Below are positions 1 through 7,913 of a DNA stretch of 64,000 nt, in pieces (the stretch's first letter is position 1; every line of letters begins with the position of its first letter). The translations under genes were made by a program, and so were the position numbers. Below the pieces are notes generated by a model that had not been told where the DNA came from, searched no databases, and saw nothing but the letters and a program-made list of their open reading frames with translations. This stretch comes from Streptomyces sp. TBY4 (GTDB taxonomy: Bacteria; Actinomycetota; Actinomycetes; Streptomycetales; Streptomycetaceae), in the NCBI RefSeq assembly GCF_024213195.1, contig NZ_JANAVF010000005.1, positions 472,542 to 536,541 of the forward strand, given 5' to 3'.

Positions 1-197
1 AACATCCGCGCCCGCGGCCGGTGCACCGCGGACTCCAGCAGTCCGGGGGCCCGCAGCTCGACGGACTGCTCCTGAGCGAGACAGGCATACCGCGCGAGCC
101 CGAGCACCTCCGCGAGGGTCAGGTACCTGACGCCCCGCCCGCTGCCCCCTGCCTGCTCTGCCTGCCCTGCCTGCCCCGTGTGCTGTCCGGTGCTCAT
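1..197 (-). CDS. Doc/Fic-family (death-on-curing) toxin, 5' part only
   Basis: Only the first ~65 codons are present; the gene runs off the left edge. After a Gln/Gly-rich start the protein has YLTLAEVLGLARYA followed by a segment ending APGLLESAVHRP, matching the N-terminus of Doc-type toxins, where a similar stretch reads RDPGLLESA. Doc proteins phosphorylate EF-Tu and stop translation. The catalytic HPF(x)DGNKR motif would lie beyond the window, so activity cannot be judged. The ATG overlaps the antitoxin stop by 4 bp (ATGA), so the two are probably co-translated. Confidence 0.75.
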   Translation of the reverse strand, partial: MSTGQHTGQAGQAEQAGGSGRGVRYLTLAEVLGLARYACLAQEQSVELRAPGLLESAVHRPRARM

Positions 198-394
198 TCC
201 CCGAGCCTCCGCAGCAGCCCCGCGTGCCGGCCGGCGAGTCGCGCGGCCTCGCTCCCGGCGCGCTCGCGCTCCCCGCGCACCCAGGCCCGTACGGCCGCCA
301 GCGCGGCGTCCTCGACGCTCTGCCCCGTGGCATCGGCGAGATCGGCCAACTCCGCCAGCTCCTGCTCGGGCAGCCCGATGATCAGCTCGTTCAT
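194..394 (-). CDS. Ribbon-helix-helix-like antitoxin, partner of Doc
   Basis: A 66-residue protein beginning MNELIIGLPEQELAELADLAD, with the short strand then two-helix pattern of MetJ/Arc-type DNA-binding antitoxins. The C-terminal half (RGERERAGSEAARLAGRH) is charged and helical, as expected of the toxin-neutralising tail. It is the first gene of a two-gene operon with the Doc-like toxin (4-bp overlap) and probably autoregulates its promoter. Doc is classically paired with a Phd-fold antitoxin; an RHH partner is less usual but known in actinobacteria. Family assignment is from the sequence pattern only. Confidence 0.65.
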   Translation of the reverse strand: MNELIIGLPEQELAELADLADATGQSVEDAALAAVRAWVRGERERAGSEAARLAGRHAGLLRRLGE

Positions 395-462
395 CCCCGG
401 ATGCTACGGCCGCCGCCCCGGCGGCTGCGCCCCGTTTTCGCAGGGCCCGTACCCTCGGGTCC

Positions 463-930
463 GTGCCCCGCAGCCCGAGGAAAACCCGCCGACTGCTCGC
501 CGACGGGCGCGCGTACGCGTGGACGGTGCGCCACGGCCACCGCAAGGACGACACGGGCCGGCCCGTGGACTGCCGCCAGACACTCACCCTGTACCCGCAG
601 CCCGCCGGCGCCGGCGGAGCGCTGCGCATCGTCTTCGCCGCCGGGCCGGGCCGTTACGTCCCGGGCGGGGCCCCCTTCGGCTCCGGGGACGTGGGCCTCG
701 TCCGGGGCGCGGACCTCAATCTGCACGAGCCGGGCGCCGTACGGGCCCTGCTCGACGCGGCCCTGGCCCAGGGCTGGGACCCGGAGTCACGGCAGCCGGC
801 GGAGGTCGACGGCTGGCCCCTGCTGGAGGCGGCGGCAGCCGCGCAGACCGCGGCCAAGGCCACCACCGCTCGCGCGGACCACCGAGTCCCCGACGCGGCG
901 GAGTCACGGCACCGGGCGGCGCGGCCCTGA
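463..930 (+). CDS. Conserved actinobacterial hypothetical protein
   Basis: A 155-residue protein starting at a GTG. Its core has the look of a small beta-rich domain: AYAWTVRHGHR, then QTLTLYP and ALRIVFAAGPGRYV, and ends in LDAALAQGWDPESRQPAEVDGWPLLEAA. The C-terminal ~35 residues are Ala-rich and probably disordered. There are no transmembrane segments, metal ligands or recognisable catalytic motifs. Codon usage (G/C in third positions) and the coherent hydrophobic pattern support a real gene. I do not recognise the function. Confidence 0.6.
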   Translation: MPRSPRKTRRLLADGRAYAWTVRHGHRKDDTGRPVDCRQTLTLYPQPAGAGGALRIVFAAGPGRYVPGGAPFGSGDVGLVRGADLNLHEPGAVRALLDAALAQGWDPESRQPAEVDGWPLLEAAAAAQTAAKATTARADHRVPDAAESRHRAARP

Positions 931-1034
931 CCTTCATGCGGGCCCCGCCGGGCTTCCCGCAATTGCCCGGGCTGCATCCCATCCCCACCGATGCAGGACC
1001 CGAAGACGCCGGGGCTCGGCAGCCTGACGGTCCG

Positions 1035-1471
1035 GAGGCCAGGGGCCGAGGGCCCCGCGGCCTGGCGGCCCGTGGGTCCGGCGGTCCGAAGGCCCAGCGG
1101 CCCGGCGGCCCGGGGTCCGAAGGCCCGGCGGCCCGGGGTCCGAAGGCCCGGCGGCCCGGCGGCCCGGCGGCCCGGCGGTCCGGCGGTCCGGCGGTCCGGC
1201 GGTCCGGCGGTCCGGCGGTCCGGCGGTGCGAGGGTCCGGCGGTGCGAGGGCCCAGCGGCCTGGCGGTCCGGGGGTCCGGCGGCCTGGCGGCCCGGCGGTC
1301 CGAAGGCCCAGCGGCCCGGCGGTCCGGCAGCCGGGCGGTCCGGGGGTCCGGCAGCCCGAAGGCCCAACGGCCCAGGGGTCCGGCGGACCGAGGGCCCAGC
1401 GACCTGGCAGTCCGGCAGTCCGGCAGTCCGGCAGTCCGGCAGTCCGGCAGTCCGGCAGTCCGGCAGTCCGG
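1035..1471. repeat. Degenerate 8-bp tandem repeat array
   Basis: The gap between the hypothetical gene and the MFS stop codon is filled by octamers of the form GGCGGTCC/GGCGGCCC with occasional slips. It ends in eight perfect back-to-back copies of CAGTCCGG (1408-1471). Because 8 is not a multiple of 3, all frames stay open, so long open frames here are artefacts. The array stops one base before the MFS stop codon. Confidence 0.9.
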
Positions 1472-3085
1472 TCAAGCCTTTACGGTGTCCTCCGCCCCGG
1501 CCCCCGCTCCGGTTCCCGCTCCCGTTCCTGCCCCGGCCGCGGCCACCGCTCCGCCGCCCTCCCCCGCCGTCGGCCCGGTCCGGCCGGGCCCCCGCCCGGT
1601 CCGGCCGGGCCCCCGCCAGGCTCCCGGGACGAGGTCCAGCCGGGTGGCGACCCATGCCCCCACCAGCGCCACGCAGGCCATCGGCAGGAACACCACCAGG
1701 AAGGCACCGGGGTGCGAAGCACCGGCACCCTCCGCCGCGGAGTGCGCCGCACCCACCGCTCCCCCGCCCAGCGCAGCGAACGCCGCACCGCCCGCAGCGA
1801 GCAGCACCACGTTCGCCAGCGCGTCCGAGATCTGCAGCGAGGCGGAGTTCGCGCCCGCTTCCTCCGGCGCCGACAGCTTCAGCAGCAGCACGCTCGTGGA
1901 GCCGATGACGAGCCCCATCCCCAGGCACCCCACCGCCCACACCAGCGCCAGGGTCCACACCGGCACCCGCTCCACGAGCACCGCCGGCACCCCGGCGATG
2001 GACGCGGCGACCATGATCATGCCCAGCACCATCAGCCGCTCCCGGTACGGTGCCAGCCGCCCCTGCGACTGCACCCAGGAACCCGCGGCCCACGTCACCC
2101 CGCCCAGCGCGAGCGAGAACCCGGCCAGCGTCGGGCTCAGCCCCCGCTGGGTGACCAGCATCAGCGGTACGAAGCTCTCCGCCGCGATGAACGACCCCGC
2201 CGCCACGCCCCGCAGCAGCACCACCGACGGCAGCCCGCGCCGCGCCCGGTAGGTCCCGCGCGGCAGCAGCCCCAGCACGGCGGGCACCAGCAGCGCCGCC
2301 CCCGCGAGCCCCGGCAGCAGCGACAGCCACCGCGCGCCTGGATTGGACGCAGCCTGCGCGGCGTACTGCAGCAGCCCGGCGCCGGCCGAGATCCCCAGCG
2401 CCAGCTTGATCCGCCGCCGGTCGAACGCCACGGGCGGAGCCCCGGGGTCCACCGGCCCCGAGGCGGTCCGCCGGATCGCGGGCAGCGCCACGGCCAGCGG
2501 TACGAAGACCAGCGCGGGTATCCCGAGGAAGACCCAGCGCCATCCGAGGTGCTCGGTGACGGTTCCCGCGGCCAGCGGTCCCACGATCGAGGGCACGACC
2601 CAGCTCGCGGCGAAGGCCGCCATGATCGCGGGCCGCAGCCGCTCCTCGTAGGCCCGGCTCACCACCACGTAGAGCGCGACGATGACCAGCCCGCCCCCGA
2701 ACCCCTGCACGGCCCGCCCGAGCACGAACATCCACATCGCCCCGGCGGTCCCGGAACACACCAGCCCGGCGGCGAAGGACCCGATCCCCACGGTCAGCGG
2801 CCGCAGCGGCCCCTGCCGGTCGGCCCACTGCCCGGAGAGCACCATCCCGAAGAGGCTGGTGGTGAAGTAGGCGGAGAAGCCGAAGGCGTACAGCCCGATC
2901 CCGTCCAGCTCCCGGGCGGCCACCGGCATGGCCGTCCCGACCGCGGTCGCCTCGAACGCGATCAGAAAGATGACGGAGATGATCCCGATGCTGAGCGTCC
3001 GGTACGCGGGCCCGAGGATCCCGCCCTTCGGGTGGTCGGGTATCGGTCCGGTGGGTGCGGCGGCTCGCTGCGGGTGGGCGCTCAT
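1472..3085 (-). CDS. MFS drug-type exporter
   Basis: About 537 residues from ATG 3085. The N-terminal half shows MFS signatures: TMS1 IISVIFLIAFEATAVGTAMP, the loop 2-3 motif A-like GQWADRQG, and the motif C-like stretch VVPSIVGPLAAGTVTEHLGWRWVF. At least twelve hydrophobic segments are visible. The pattern fits DHA-type multidrug/metabolite:H+ antiporters of the inner membrane. The C-terminal ~60 residues are a Gly/Ala-rich tail whose codons merge into the octamer array, so the 3' end may have grown by repeat slippage. An in-frame upstream extension exists, but MSAHPQR is the usual kind of start. Substrate unknown. Confidence 0.85.
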   Translation of the reverse strand: MSAHPQRAAAPTGPIPDHPKGGILGPAYRTLSIGIISVIFLIAFEATAVGTAMPVAARELDGIGLYAFGFSAYFTTSLFGMVLSGQWADRQGPLRPLTVGIGSFAAGLVCSGTAGAMWMFVLGRAVQGFGGGLVIVALYVVVSRAYEERLRPAIMAAFAASWVVPSIVGPLAAGTVTEHLGWRWVFLGIPALVFVPLAVALPAIRRTASGPVDPGAPPVAFDRRRIKLALGISAGAGLLQYAAQAASNPGARWLSLLPGLAGAALLVPAVLGLLPRGTYRARRGLPSVVLLRGVAAGSFIAAESFVPLMLVTQRGLSPTLAGFSLALGGVTWAAGSWVQSQGRLAPYRERLMVLGMIMVAASIAGVPAVLVERVPVWTLALVWAVGCLGMGLVIGSTSVLLLKLSAPEEAGANSASLQISDALANVVLLAAGGAAFAALGGGAVGAAHSAAEGAGASHPGAFLVVFLPMACVALVGAWVATRLDLVPGAWRGPGRTGRGPGRTGPTAGEGGGAVAAAGAGTGAGTGAGAGAEDTVKA

Positions 3086-3460
3086 CGCCCCAGCGTAAGG
3101 TGCGTACCCCTGTAGCGACCCTGTCCTTTCGGCGTATCCCACCTCGGCCCCTGGTCCTAGGCCTGCCGGCGCCCCGACGGCTTGCCCACGTCCCGGCCGG
3201 CCGGCCTGCGCCGGCTTCGCCCCCACGAACTCATCGGCACAGATATCCGACAGAGAGTTCCGTGTGCGCGGGCTGCGCCGACAGGGGTGGGGCCGGGGAC
3301 TGCTTGGCCACGACCGGCCGGGAGCTGCGAGCCCGGGCCGTCGGGGTCCCGCTCCGCACCCCGGACTGTGAACGCGGCATGGCAGTCGCATTGCACAGCC
3401 GCCCTACCCCTTCCCCACCCCTCGGGCACCCTCGTACGGTCATACCCATCACCACCACCC
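3086..3460. other. Intergenic, no gene seen
   Basis: I find no open frame with convincing coding character between the MFS start and tRNA-Cys. It should hold the promoters of the MFS gene (minus) and the tRNA (plus), but no clear boxes are visible. Confidence 0.5.
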
Positions 3461-3532
3461 AGCCGTGTGCCCGAGTGGTTGAGGGACTCGCCTGCAAAGC
3501 GAGTTACGCCGGTTCGATTCCGGTCACGGCTT
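3461..3532 (+). tRNA. tRNA-Cys (anticodon GCA), AICE integration site
   Basis: A cloverleaf can be drawn: acceptor AGCCGTG/CACGGCT, T8, D-arm CCC/GGG, anticodon stem CTCGC/GCGAG around loop CTGCAAA (anticodon GCA), and T-arm GCCGG/CCGGT with loop TTCGATT. The discriminator is T, the identity base of tRNA-Cys. CCA is not encoded. The 3' half from the anticodon loop onward is inside the element's att repeat, so integration keeps the tRNA intact. Confidence 0.93.
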
Positions 3533-3533
3533 C
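3491..3533. repeat. attL: 43-bp core repeat inside tRNA-Cys
   Basis: From CCTGCAAAGC in the anticodon loop to one base past the tRNA, identical over 43 bp to 19839-19881. Bases on either side differ between the copies. Position at the int-proximal end is typical of tyrosine-integrase elements. Confidence 0.95.
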
Positions 3534-3556
3534 TGATGGCCCGACCAGCCAAAACG

Positions 3557-3589
3557 AATGGGCGGCCCCCACACGGGGTGCCGCCCATT
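3557..3589. terminator. Bidirectional hairpin terminator between tRNA-Cys and int
   Basis: AATGGGCGGC (3557-3566) pairs with GCCGCCCATT (3580-3589), with an inner CCCC/GGGG. On the minus strand the stem is followed by CGTTTTGG. It sits just past the tRNA and ~25 bp beyond the int stop codon, so it can serve both. Confidence 0.75.
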
Positions 3590-3597
3590 TGGCTGTT

Positions 3598-3615
3598 CGT
3601 CTCAGTTCCCGTCTC
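3598..3615. repeat. 18-bp repeat near attL (candidate integrase arm site)
   Basis: CGTCTCAGTTCCCGTCTC occurs here and again at 19703-19720 near attR in the same orientation. Each copy contains CGTCTC twice, 12 bp apart. The copy near attL overlaps the int stop codon. Confidence 0.6.
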
Positions 3616-4888
3616 ACTTGGCCGGTACGAGCACGCCAGCTGCACCGTCGTCGCCCTCGTCCGTCCGGTCCGCCGCGGCCTTCCAGATCAGCCCGTCGAC
3701 CTGCCGCGCGACGTCGCTCCGCACCGCGTCGACCATGTGCTGATACCGCGCGGCCATGGCCGTGGTCGACCACCCCATGAGGCCCATGACGGCCCGCTCG
3801 GGGACACCGAGGATGAGCAGCACCGTGGCGGCTGTGTGCCTCGCGTCGTGCAGGCGCCCGTCGCGAACCTTCGCTTCCACGAGCAGTGCCTTCCACTCGG
3901 CCCAGTCCCTCCGGTGCGAAGGGCTGCGCCCGTGCTCGTCGGGGAACACCCAGTCCCCTTCTACCCAGCGCTTCCCAACGGCCCGCCGCTCCTCATCCTG
4001 GACCTTGCGGTGGGCTCGCAGCAGGTCGACGAGCTGCTCCGGGAGACCTACCGCGCGACGGCCGGCACGCGACTTGGTGACGGAGGTCTCCGGGTTGCTG
4101 CGCCGCCTCTCCGGGCAGTACCCGGCCTTTCGACCGCAGGGGTCGCTGCACCCGTGCGCGTACTGAGGCCGGTGGCGACTCCGGCGGACCACGAGGAATC
4201 CACCCTCAAGGTCCACGTCCACCCACTTCAGGGCAAGCACCTCCCCCTGACGCAGCCCGAGGGCGAGCGCGACGGCCCAGCGCGCCGAATTCCGCTGCCG
4301 GCCGGAGGCCTCAAGGAGCCGCTGCACCTCTTTTACTGTGTAGGGCTCCGCCTCGTAGTCGCCGGTCTTCGGCGCCTTGGCCAACTGGACCGGGTTCTTC
4401 CCGAGGTGGCCGCGGCGCACTGCCTCGTTGAGCGCGGTGCGGAAGGTGCGGTGCACCTGGTGAGCGGTCGCGGGCTTGCTGCCGTTGGCCTGCATCTTCG
4501 CGTAGAAGATCTCGATGTGCTCGGGCTTGAGCCTGTCGAGACGGTGCGCTCCAAGTCCGGGGATGAGGTGCTTCCGCACGGCCACGCCGTACCCAACCAT
4601 CGTGTTGTCGTTGACCACGAGGGGCGCGACGTTCTCGATCCAGTGCGTCAGCCAGGCCTTGACGGTCATGGCCTTGCCCGGCTTGCGCACGGTCTTGGCC
4701 TCCCGGTCCTTCTCCAGCTCCCGTACGGCGGCCGTGACCTCGGCACGGGTCTTGCGCTCGACGTGGCGCCGGTCAGGTGAGCCGTCGTCGCGCACGCCGA
4801 CCGTGACGCGGCCGTGCCACTTTCCGTCCTTCCCGAAATAGATGGAGCTGCGGCCGTTGGGCTGGCGGGTCCGCTTGTTCTCTGTCAT
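3614..4888 (-). CDS. int: Tyrosine-type site-specific integrase of the AICE
   Basis: A 424-residue tyrosine recombinase that would integrate and excise the element at tRNA-Cys. It has an N-terminal arm-binding region, a SAM-like core-binding domain (about 75-170: AWLTHWIENVAPLV...) and a catalytic domain with Arg213 (ALGLRQGE), a candidate Lys near 272, His347-xx-Arg350 (LHDARHT), Trp373 and Tyr382 (RYQHM). A Cys-rich insert CSDPCGRKAGYC lies in the catalytic domain, as in several AICE integrases. ATG 4888 (MTENKRT) is preferred; it lies 10 bp after the xis stop, so int and xis are co-transcribed. Length and motifs are complete. Confidence 0.95.
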   Translation of the reverse strand: MTENKRTRQPNGRSSIYFGKDGKWHGRVTVGVRDDGSPDRRHVERKTRAEVTAAVRELEKDREAKTVRKPGKAMTVKAWLTHWIENVAPLVVNDNTMVGYGVAVRKHLIPGLGAHRLDRLKPEHIEIFYAKMQANGSKPATAHQVHRTFRTALNEAVRRGHLGKNPVQLAKAPKTGDYEAEPYTVKEVQRLLEASGRQRNSARWAVALALGLRQGEVLALKWVDVDLEGGFLVVRRSRHRPQYAHGCSDPCGRKAGYCPERRRSNPETSVTKSRAGRRAVGLPEQLVDLLRAHRKVQDEERRAVGKRWVEGDWVFPDEHGRSPSHRRDWAEWKALLVEAKVRDGRLHDARHTAATVLLILGVPERAVMGLMGWSTTAMAARYQHMVDAVRSDVARQVDGLIWKAAADRTDEGDDGAAGVLVPAK

Positions 4889-4898
4889 GGGCAGCCCT

Positions 4899-5135
4899 TC
4901 AGGCAGCGGTGGAGGTAGGACGGTGCGCTTCACGGAGCCGTGCGAGGAAGTCGGTCACGGCTTCCGCCGGCACTCGGCGAAGCCGGCCGATGGGCACGGA
5001 CTCCAGCTGTCCGGAGGCGATGAGGTGAAAGCACGTGGTCCGGCCGACGGAGAGTCGGCGGGCTGCCTCTTCGACAGTCAGCAGAACGAGCGTTGGATCT
5101 GCGGAGTGGGTCGCGGCGACATGAACGTCGTGCAT
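4899..5135 (-). CDS. xis: Excisionase, MerR/HTH_17-type
   Basis: A 78-residue protein with a winged-helix excisionase fold: VLLTVEEAARRLSVGRTTCFHLIASG is the helix-turn-helix and LESVPIGRLRRVPAEAVTDFLARL the wing and final helix. Such Xis proteins bend att DNA and steer the integrase toward excision. The ATG at 5135 has GGAG seven bases upstream; the in-frame GTG two codons earlier is only one base from it and is unlikely. It lies directly upstream of int, the usual AICE order. Confidence 0.9.
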   Translation of the reverse strand: MHDVHVAATHSADPTLVLLTVEEAARRLSVGRTTCFHLIASGQLESVPIGRLRRVPAEAVTDFLARLREAHRPTSTAA

Positions 5136-5185
5136 GAGCACGCTCCTTGGCGGGGGTCGTGGCGTGGTGTCCGAGGCCGGGATTT

Positions 5186-5406
5186 CTGCGTCATCGCGTC
5201 ATCTGCGTCATTTCGGCATCTGACCTGCGGTTTTGGGGTGACGCAGTGGGCGGCTGTGTGTCACCGGCTGCGTCACCTCGCGTCATTGGGTGTCAGAGGA
5301 GGTGACGCAGGTGACGCAGGATGACGCAGCCGTTGGCCGTCTGCGTCACCCGTGTATTCGCAGATCACAGGCCGTTTTGGGGCCTCTGGTGACGCGGGTG
5401 ACGCAG
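5186..5406. other. Putative AICE replication origin (TGACGCAG iterons)
   Basis: About a dozen copies of TGACGCAG or its complement CTGCGTCA, some degenerate, lie in 220 bp. Exact copies start at 5186, 5203, 5239, 5268, 5303, 5312, 5322, 5341 and 5399; variants lie at 5195, 5279 and 5390. Three at 5303-5329 are spaced 9-10 bp. The array lies in the only sizeable gap between the replication genes and xis. Iteron clusters like this are typical replication-initiator binding sites. The assignment as oriV is inference. Confidence 0.7.
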
Positions 5407-5522
5407 CATCTCTTCTCTTAGGAAAAAGAGGGGGTGGTTTCTGTTGTGGTGCGCTCTGCTCAAGAGGAAGAAGGGGCCGCTTCGCGGCGCGACCCTTGCA
5501 GGGGCGGCAAGCCGCCGGACAG

Positions 5523-5564
5523 GCAAGAGGAGCACCCCCGCCCGGCGGGGCGTGCTCCTCTTGC
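5523..5564 (-). terminator. Terminator of the replication operon
   Basis: A 13-bp perfect stem, GCAAGAGGAGCAC (5523-5535) with its complement (5552-5564), extended inward by a CCCCG/CGGGG pairing. It lies ~30 bp beyond the helicase stop codon on the minus strand and separates the operon from the iteron array. Confidence 0.75.
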
Positions 5565-5592
5565 TCGTACGGGTGCGACTTCGGGGCGCGGG

Positions 5593-7074
5593 TCAGAACG
5601 CCTCTTGCTGCTGGCCCGGCGGCTCGGCGGCCGGTCGGGTCATCGCGATGTAGCGGGCGGCTTTGGTGCGTCCCCAGTCGACGAGGACGCCGCGGGCGGC
5701 GAGGGTCGGTTGGAGCCGTTTGAGGCGGTCGGAGAAGACCTTGCCGGTGGTGGGCCACCCCTTGGGAAGGGGCCGGAAGTCCTCGCCCGCGTAGAGCTGG
5801 GTGACGGTGTGCAGCCACTCCGCCGACGTCATCCGGACCTCCTCGCCCGGCTCGGCGCCGGCAGCGTGCTTGAGGACGGTCTGTGCCATGAGGTCGCCCT
5901 CGATCACGTCGTCGTTGAGTTCGTCCAGGCCCGCCCGGTAGGCGTTCAGGGCCCCGAAGCCGCTCGCGGCGTCGAGCTGCGCGCACAGGTGGGCAAAGTC
6001 GGCCATGCGCAGGTCGGCGGGGATGTCGGCCTCGGCGGCCCGGACCTTGACGGTCAGGTCCAGGAGGGAACCGAGGATGACCGGCAGAACCTGCGCGTAC
6101 TCCGCCCACAGCTCCGCCTCGGTCCGCCGCACCCGAGGCCGCACCAAGCGCAGGGGGAGAAGGCGTTCGGCGAGGTCGGGGCGGATGACGCCCACGTCGA
6201 TGCCGGTCAGCAGGAGCGGCCGGCGGTAGCGGGAGCGGTAGACGTCGCCGTCGCTGAACAGCGCCCGCTTGATGCTCTCGGCACCGGTCACGATGCAGCA
6301 CATCAGATCGGACAGGTCAGGCGGCAGGTGCGAGAGGTTGTCCAGGGCCGTGATCCATCCGGCGGCCACGGCCGTGATCAGGTTCTCCTCGTCCTTCGGC
6401 GCGCGCCGAAGGTCCCCGGTCATGCCCTCAACGATCCGCATCAGCATGCGAGCCGCAGTGGACTTCCCCGCGCCCTGGGGGCCGGTGAGGAACGGGGCGG
6501 GGACGGGTACGGACGGCTCCAGGCAGCCGATCACCCAGGCGACGGCCAGGCACTCGCTCTCCGCCCCGGCGAAGTTGCACAGCCGCAGCAGAGCGTCGAT
6601 GCCCTTCCCGTCGGTGTCCCCCTCGGGAAGGGGCAGTTCGCCAGTGAGCTGGGTGCGCCGCCAGCACACCTCACGCGGGTCGGGGACGCGGATGTCCCAG
6701 CCGGTGGGGTGGATACGGACGGACTGCCCGTCGTCGCGTCCCAGGTCCAGCCAGGTCGCACCGTCGAATCCCGGGGCGACCCGGATGTGGGTGGCCTGGA
6801 CCTCCTGGCTGAGGGCGAGTGCTTCGATCAAGTCCAACGCCTCCTTGAGGGCGGTGCCGTTGAAGGAGCCGATCCCGTCGTTGTAGAGGCCAACCATGAG
6901 TTCCTGCCGGTGGCTGCCGGTCGTGCCCTGGGAGCGGATCGGCCGGGCGACGGGGTGGCCGTTCTTCTGCGCGTACACGGTGCCTTCGGTGGTGCGGAAG
7001 TACCGGAAATGCTGCTGCGCGTAGTCCGTGATGATCTGCCGGGCCGGGGTCTTCTCGTCCTCGGGCACGGTCAC
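5593..7074 (-). CDS. AICE replication helicase/ATPase
   Basis: A 493-residue P-loop protein with Walker A GPQGAGKST at 198-206, an acidic stretch ITALDNLSHLP that fits Walker B, then a sensor-like region (RPLLLTGIDVGVIRPDLAERLLPLRL), a layout resembling SF3/phage-plasmid replication helicases. The N-terminal 150 residues are an uncharacterised domain and the C-terminal ~100 look like a winged helix (EWLHTVTQLYAG...FSDRLKRLQPTLAARG). The GTG start overlaps the primase-polymerase stop by 4 bp, so the two are translationally coupled and probably form one initiator complex acting at the iterons downstream. In some AICEs these functions are fused in one protein. Confidence 0.8.
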   Translation of the reverse strand: MTVPEDEKTPARQIITDYAQQHFRYFRTTEGTVYAQKNGHPVARPIRSQGTTGSHRQELMVGLYNDGIGSFNGTALKEALDLIEALALSQEVQATHIRVAPGFDGATWLDLGRDDGQSVRIHPTGWDIRVPDPREVCWRRTQLTGELPLPEGDTDGKGIDALLRLCNFAGAESECLAVAWVIGCLEPSVPVPAPFLTGPQGAGKSTAARMLMRIVEGMTGDLRRAPKDEENLITAVAAGWITALDNLSHLPPDLSDLMCCIVTGAESIKRALFSDGDVYRSRYRRPLLLTGIDVGVIRPDLAERLLPLRLVRPRVRRTEAELWAEYAQVLPVILGSLLDLTVKVRAAEADIPADLRMADFAHLCAQLDAASGFGALNAYRAGLDELNDDVIEGDLMAQTVLKHAAGAEPGEEVRMTSAEWLHTVTQLYAGEDFRPLPKGWPTTGKVFSDRLKRLQPTLAARGVLVDWGRTKAARYIAMTRPAAEPPGQQQEAF

Positions 7075-7913
7075 ATCCCCAATGCGGTGCGGGCGTTGGT
7101 CCAGGCGTCCTCGCAGTGCCGGACGGATTCGCCCTTGCCCTGCGCGGCGGTGAACAGCCGCGCGGTGTGGGCCTCGGTCAGGCAGCCGCACCTGCCATGG
7201 GCCGACAGCACGGTGAGGAACGTCCGGTACACGGTCTTGTGGATGGTGGCGGTCGCCGCGGTGATGCACTGCTCGGCCATGGCGATGCCGCGCTCCAGGT
7301 AGGCGGGCGAGCGGTGCGGGCACTGCCCACCCCCGGCCGGCACCGCCACGATGACGGGGCGGGTCTGCTGGACGGTGGGTTCCTTCACGACGAGCGAGCG
7401 CACGGCGTCCGGCAGCACGGCCATCGTTCCGGCGCCGGGGCCGCGCCAGCGGACGTAGGACATCGTGGACTTCACGTCGGCCCCGGGGCGGACCCCGTTC
7501 TTCGACGGCATGGTGCCCCGGTAGATCCAGTGCTCGCCCCGCGTCGTCGGGACGACCGTGGTGGCGGGCAGGGTCTGGCGGGCCCAGGCGACGGCTTCGG
7601 CGTCGTCCAAGTCCACCACGGTCAGACCGCCGCCACCGGGGTGGTAGGCGACGGCCCCGGCCTGGCGCCAGGCGCGGGCCCAGGCCGGGCCGGTGATGAC
7701 GTCGGGGTCGGTTGTGGCGGCTGCCCAGGCGTGGCAGGGGGCCGGGCACTGGCAGGGGCCCGCGGCCTTCATGTGGGGCCGGTCCCCGCACGCCGAACGG
7801 GTGCAGCCCGGGCAGTTCCCGAACGGCTCCTTCCCCTCCCGGAGCGGCAGGACCGGCAGACCGACCCCGGCGAGCCAGAGGGCGGTTCGCAGGTGTCCGG
7901 TGGTGTTCCTCAT
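7071..7913 (-). CDS. Bifunctional DNA primase/polymerase (prim-pol)
   Basis: A 280-residue archaeo-eukaryotic primase-type protein. The N-terminus (ALWLAGVGLPVLPLREGKEPF) is the usual prim-pol opening. The acidic metal-binding pair is in GGLTVVDLDDAEAVAW and the third motif in TTRGEHWIYRG. Between them lies a Cys-rich insert (CPGCTRSACGDRPH, CQCPAPCHAW) that may bind zinc. Such enzymes make primers and extend them during AICE replication. ATG 7913 overlaps the upstream methyltransferase stop by 4 bp, and the 3' end overlaps the helicase start. Fusion partners common in other prim-pol proteins are encoded here by the next gene. Confidence 0.88.
   Translation of the reverse strand: MRNTTGHLRTALWLAGVGLPVLPLREGKEPFGNCPGCTRSACGDRPHMKAAGPCQCPAPCHAWAAATTDPDVITGPAWARAWRQAGAVAYHPGGGGLTVVDLDDAEAVAWARQTLPATTVVPTTRGEHWIYRGTMPSKNGVRPGADVKSTMSYVRWRGPGAGTMAVLPDAVRSLVVKEPTVQQTRPVIVAVPAGGGQCPHRSPAYLERGIAMAEQCITAATATIHKTVYRTFLTVLSAHGRCGCLTEAHTARLFTAAQGKGESVRHCEDAWTNARTALGM

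Noticed and set aside
1408..1471. CAGTCCGG array read as a TraB clt/TRS site or a CRISPR
   Set aside because: The motif is not the known GACCCGGA octamer and lies outside the AICE; units are contiguous 8-mers with no spacers, so it is not a CRISPR. No CRISPR array was seen anywhere in the window.
21..3391. Very long open frames on the plus strand and alternative minus frames over the octamer array
   Set aside because: They arise from high GC and an 8-bp repeat that keeps all frames open; the sequence is Arg/Pro/Gly-rich without domain structure and overlaps the MFS gene.
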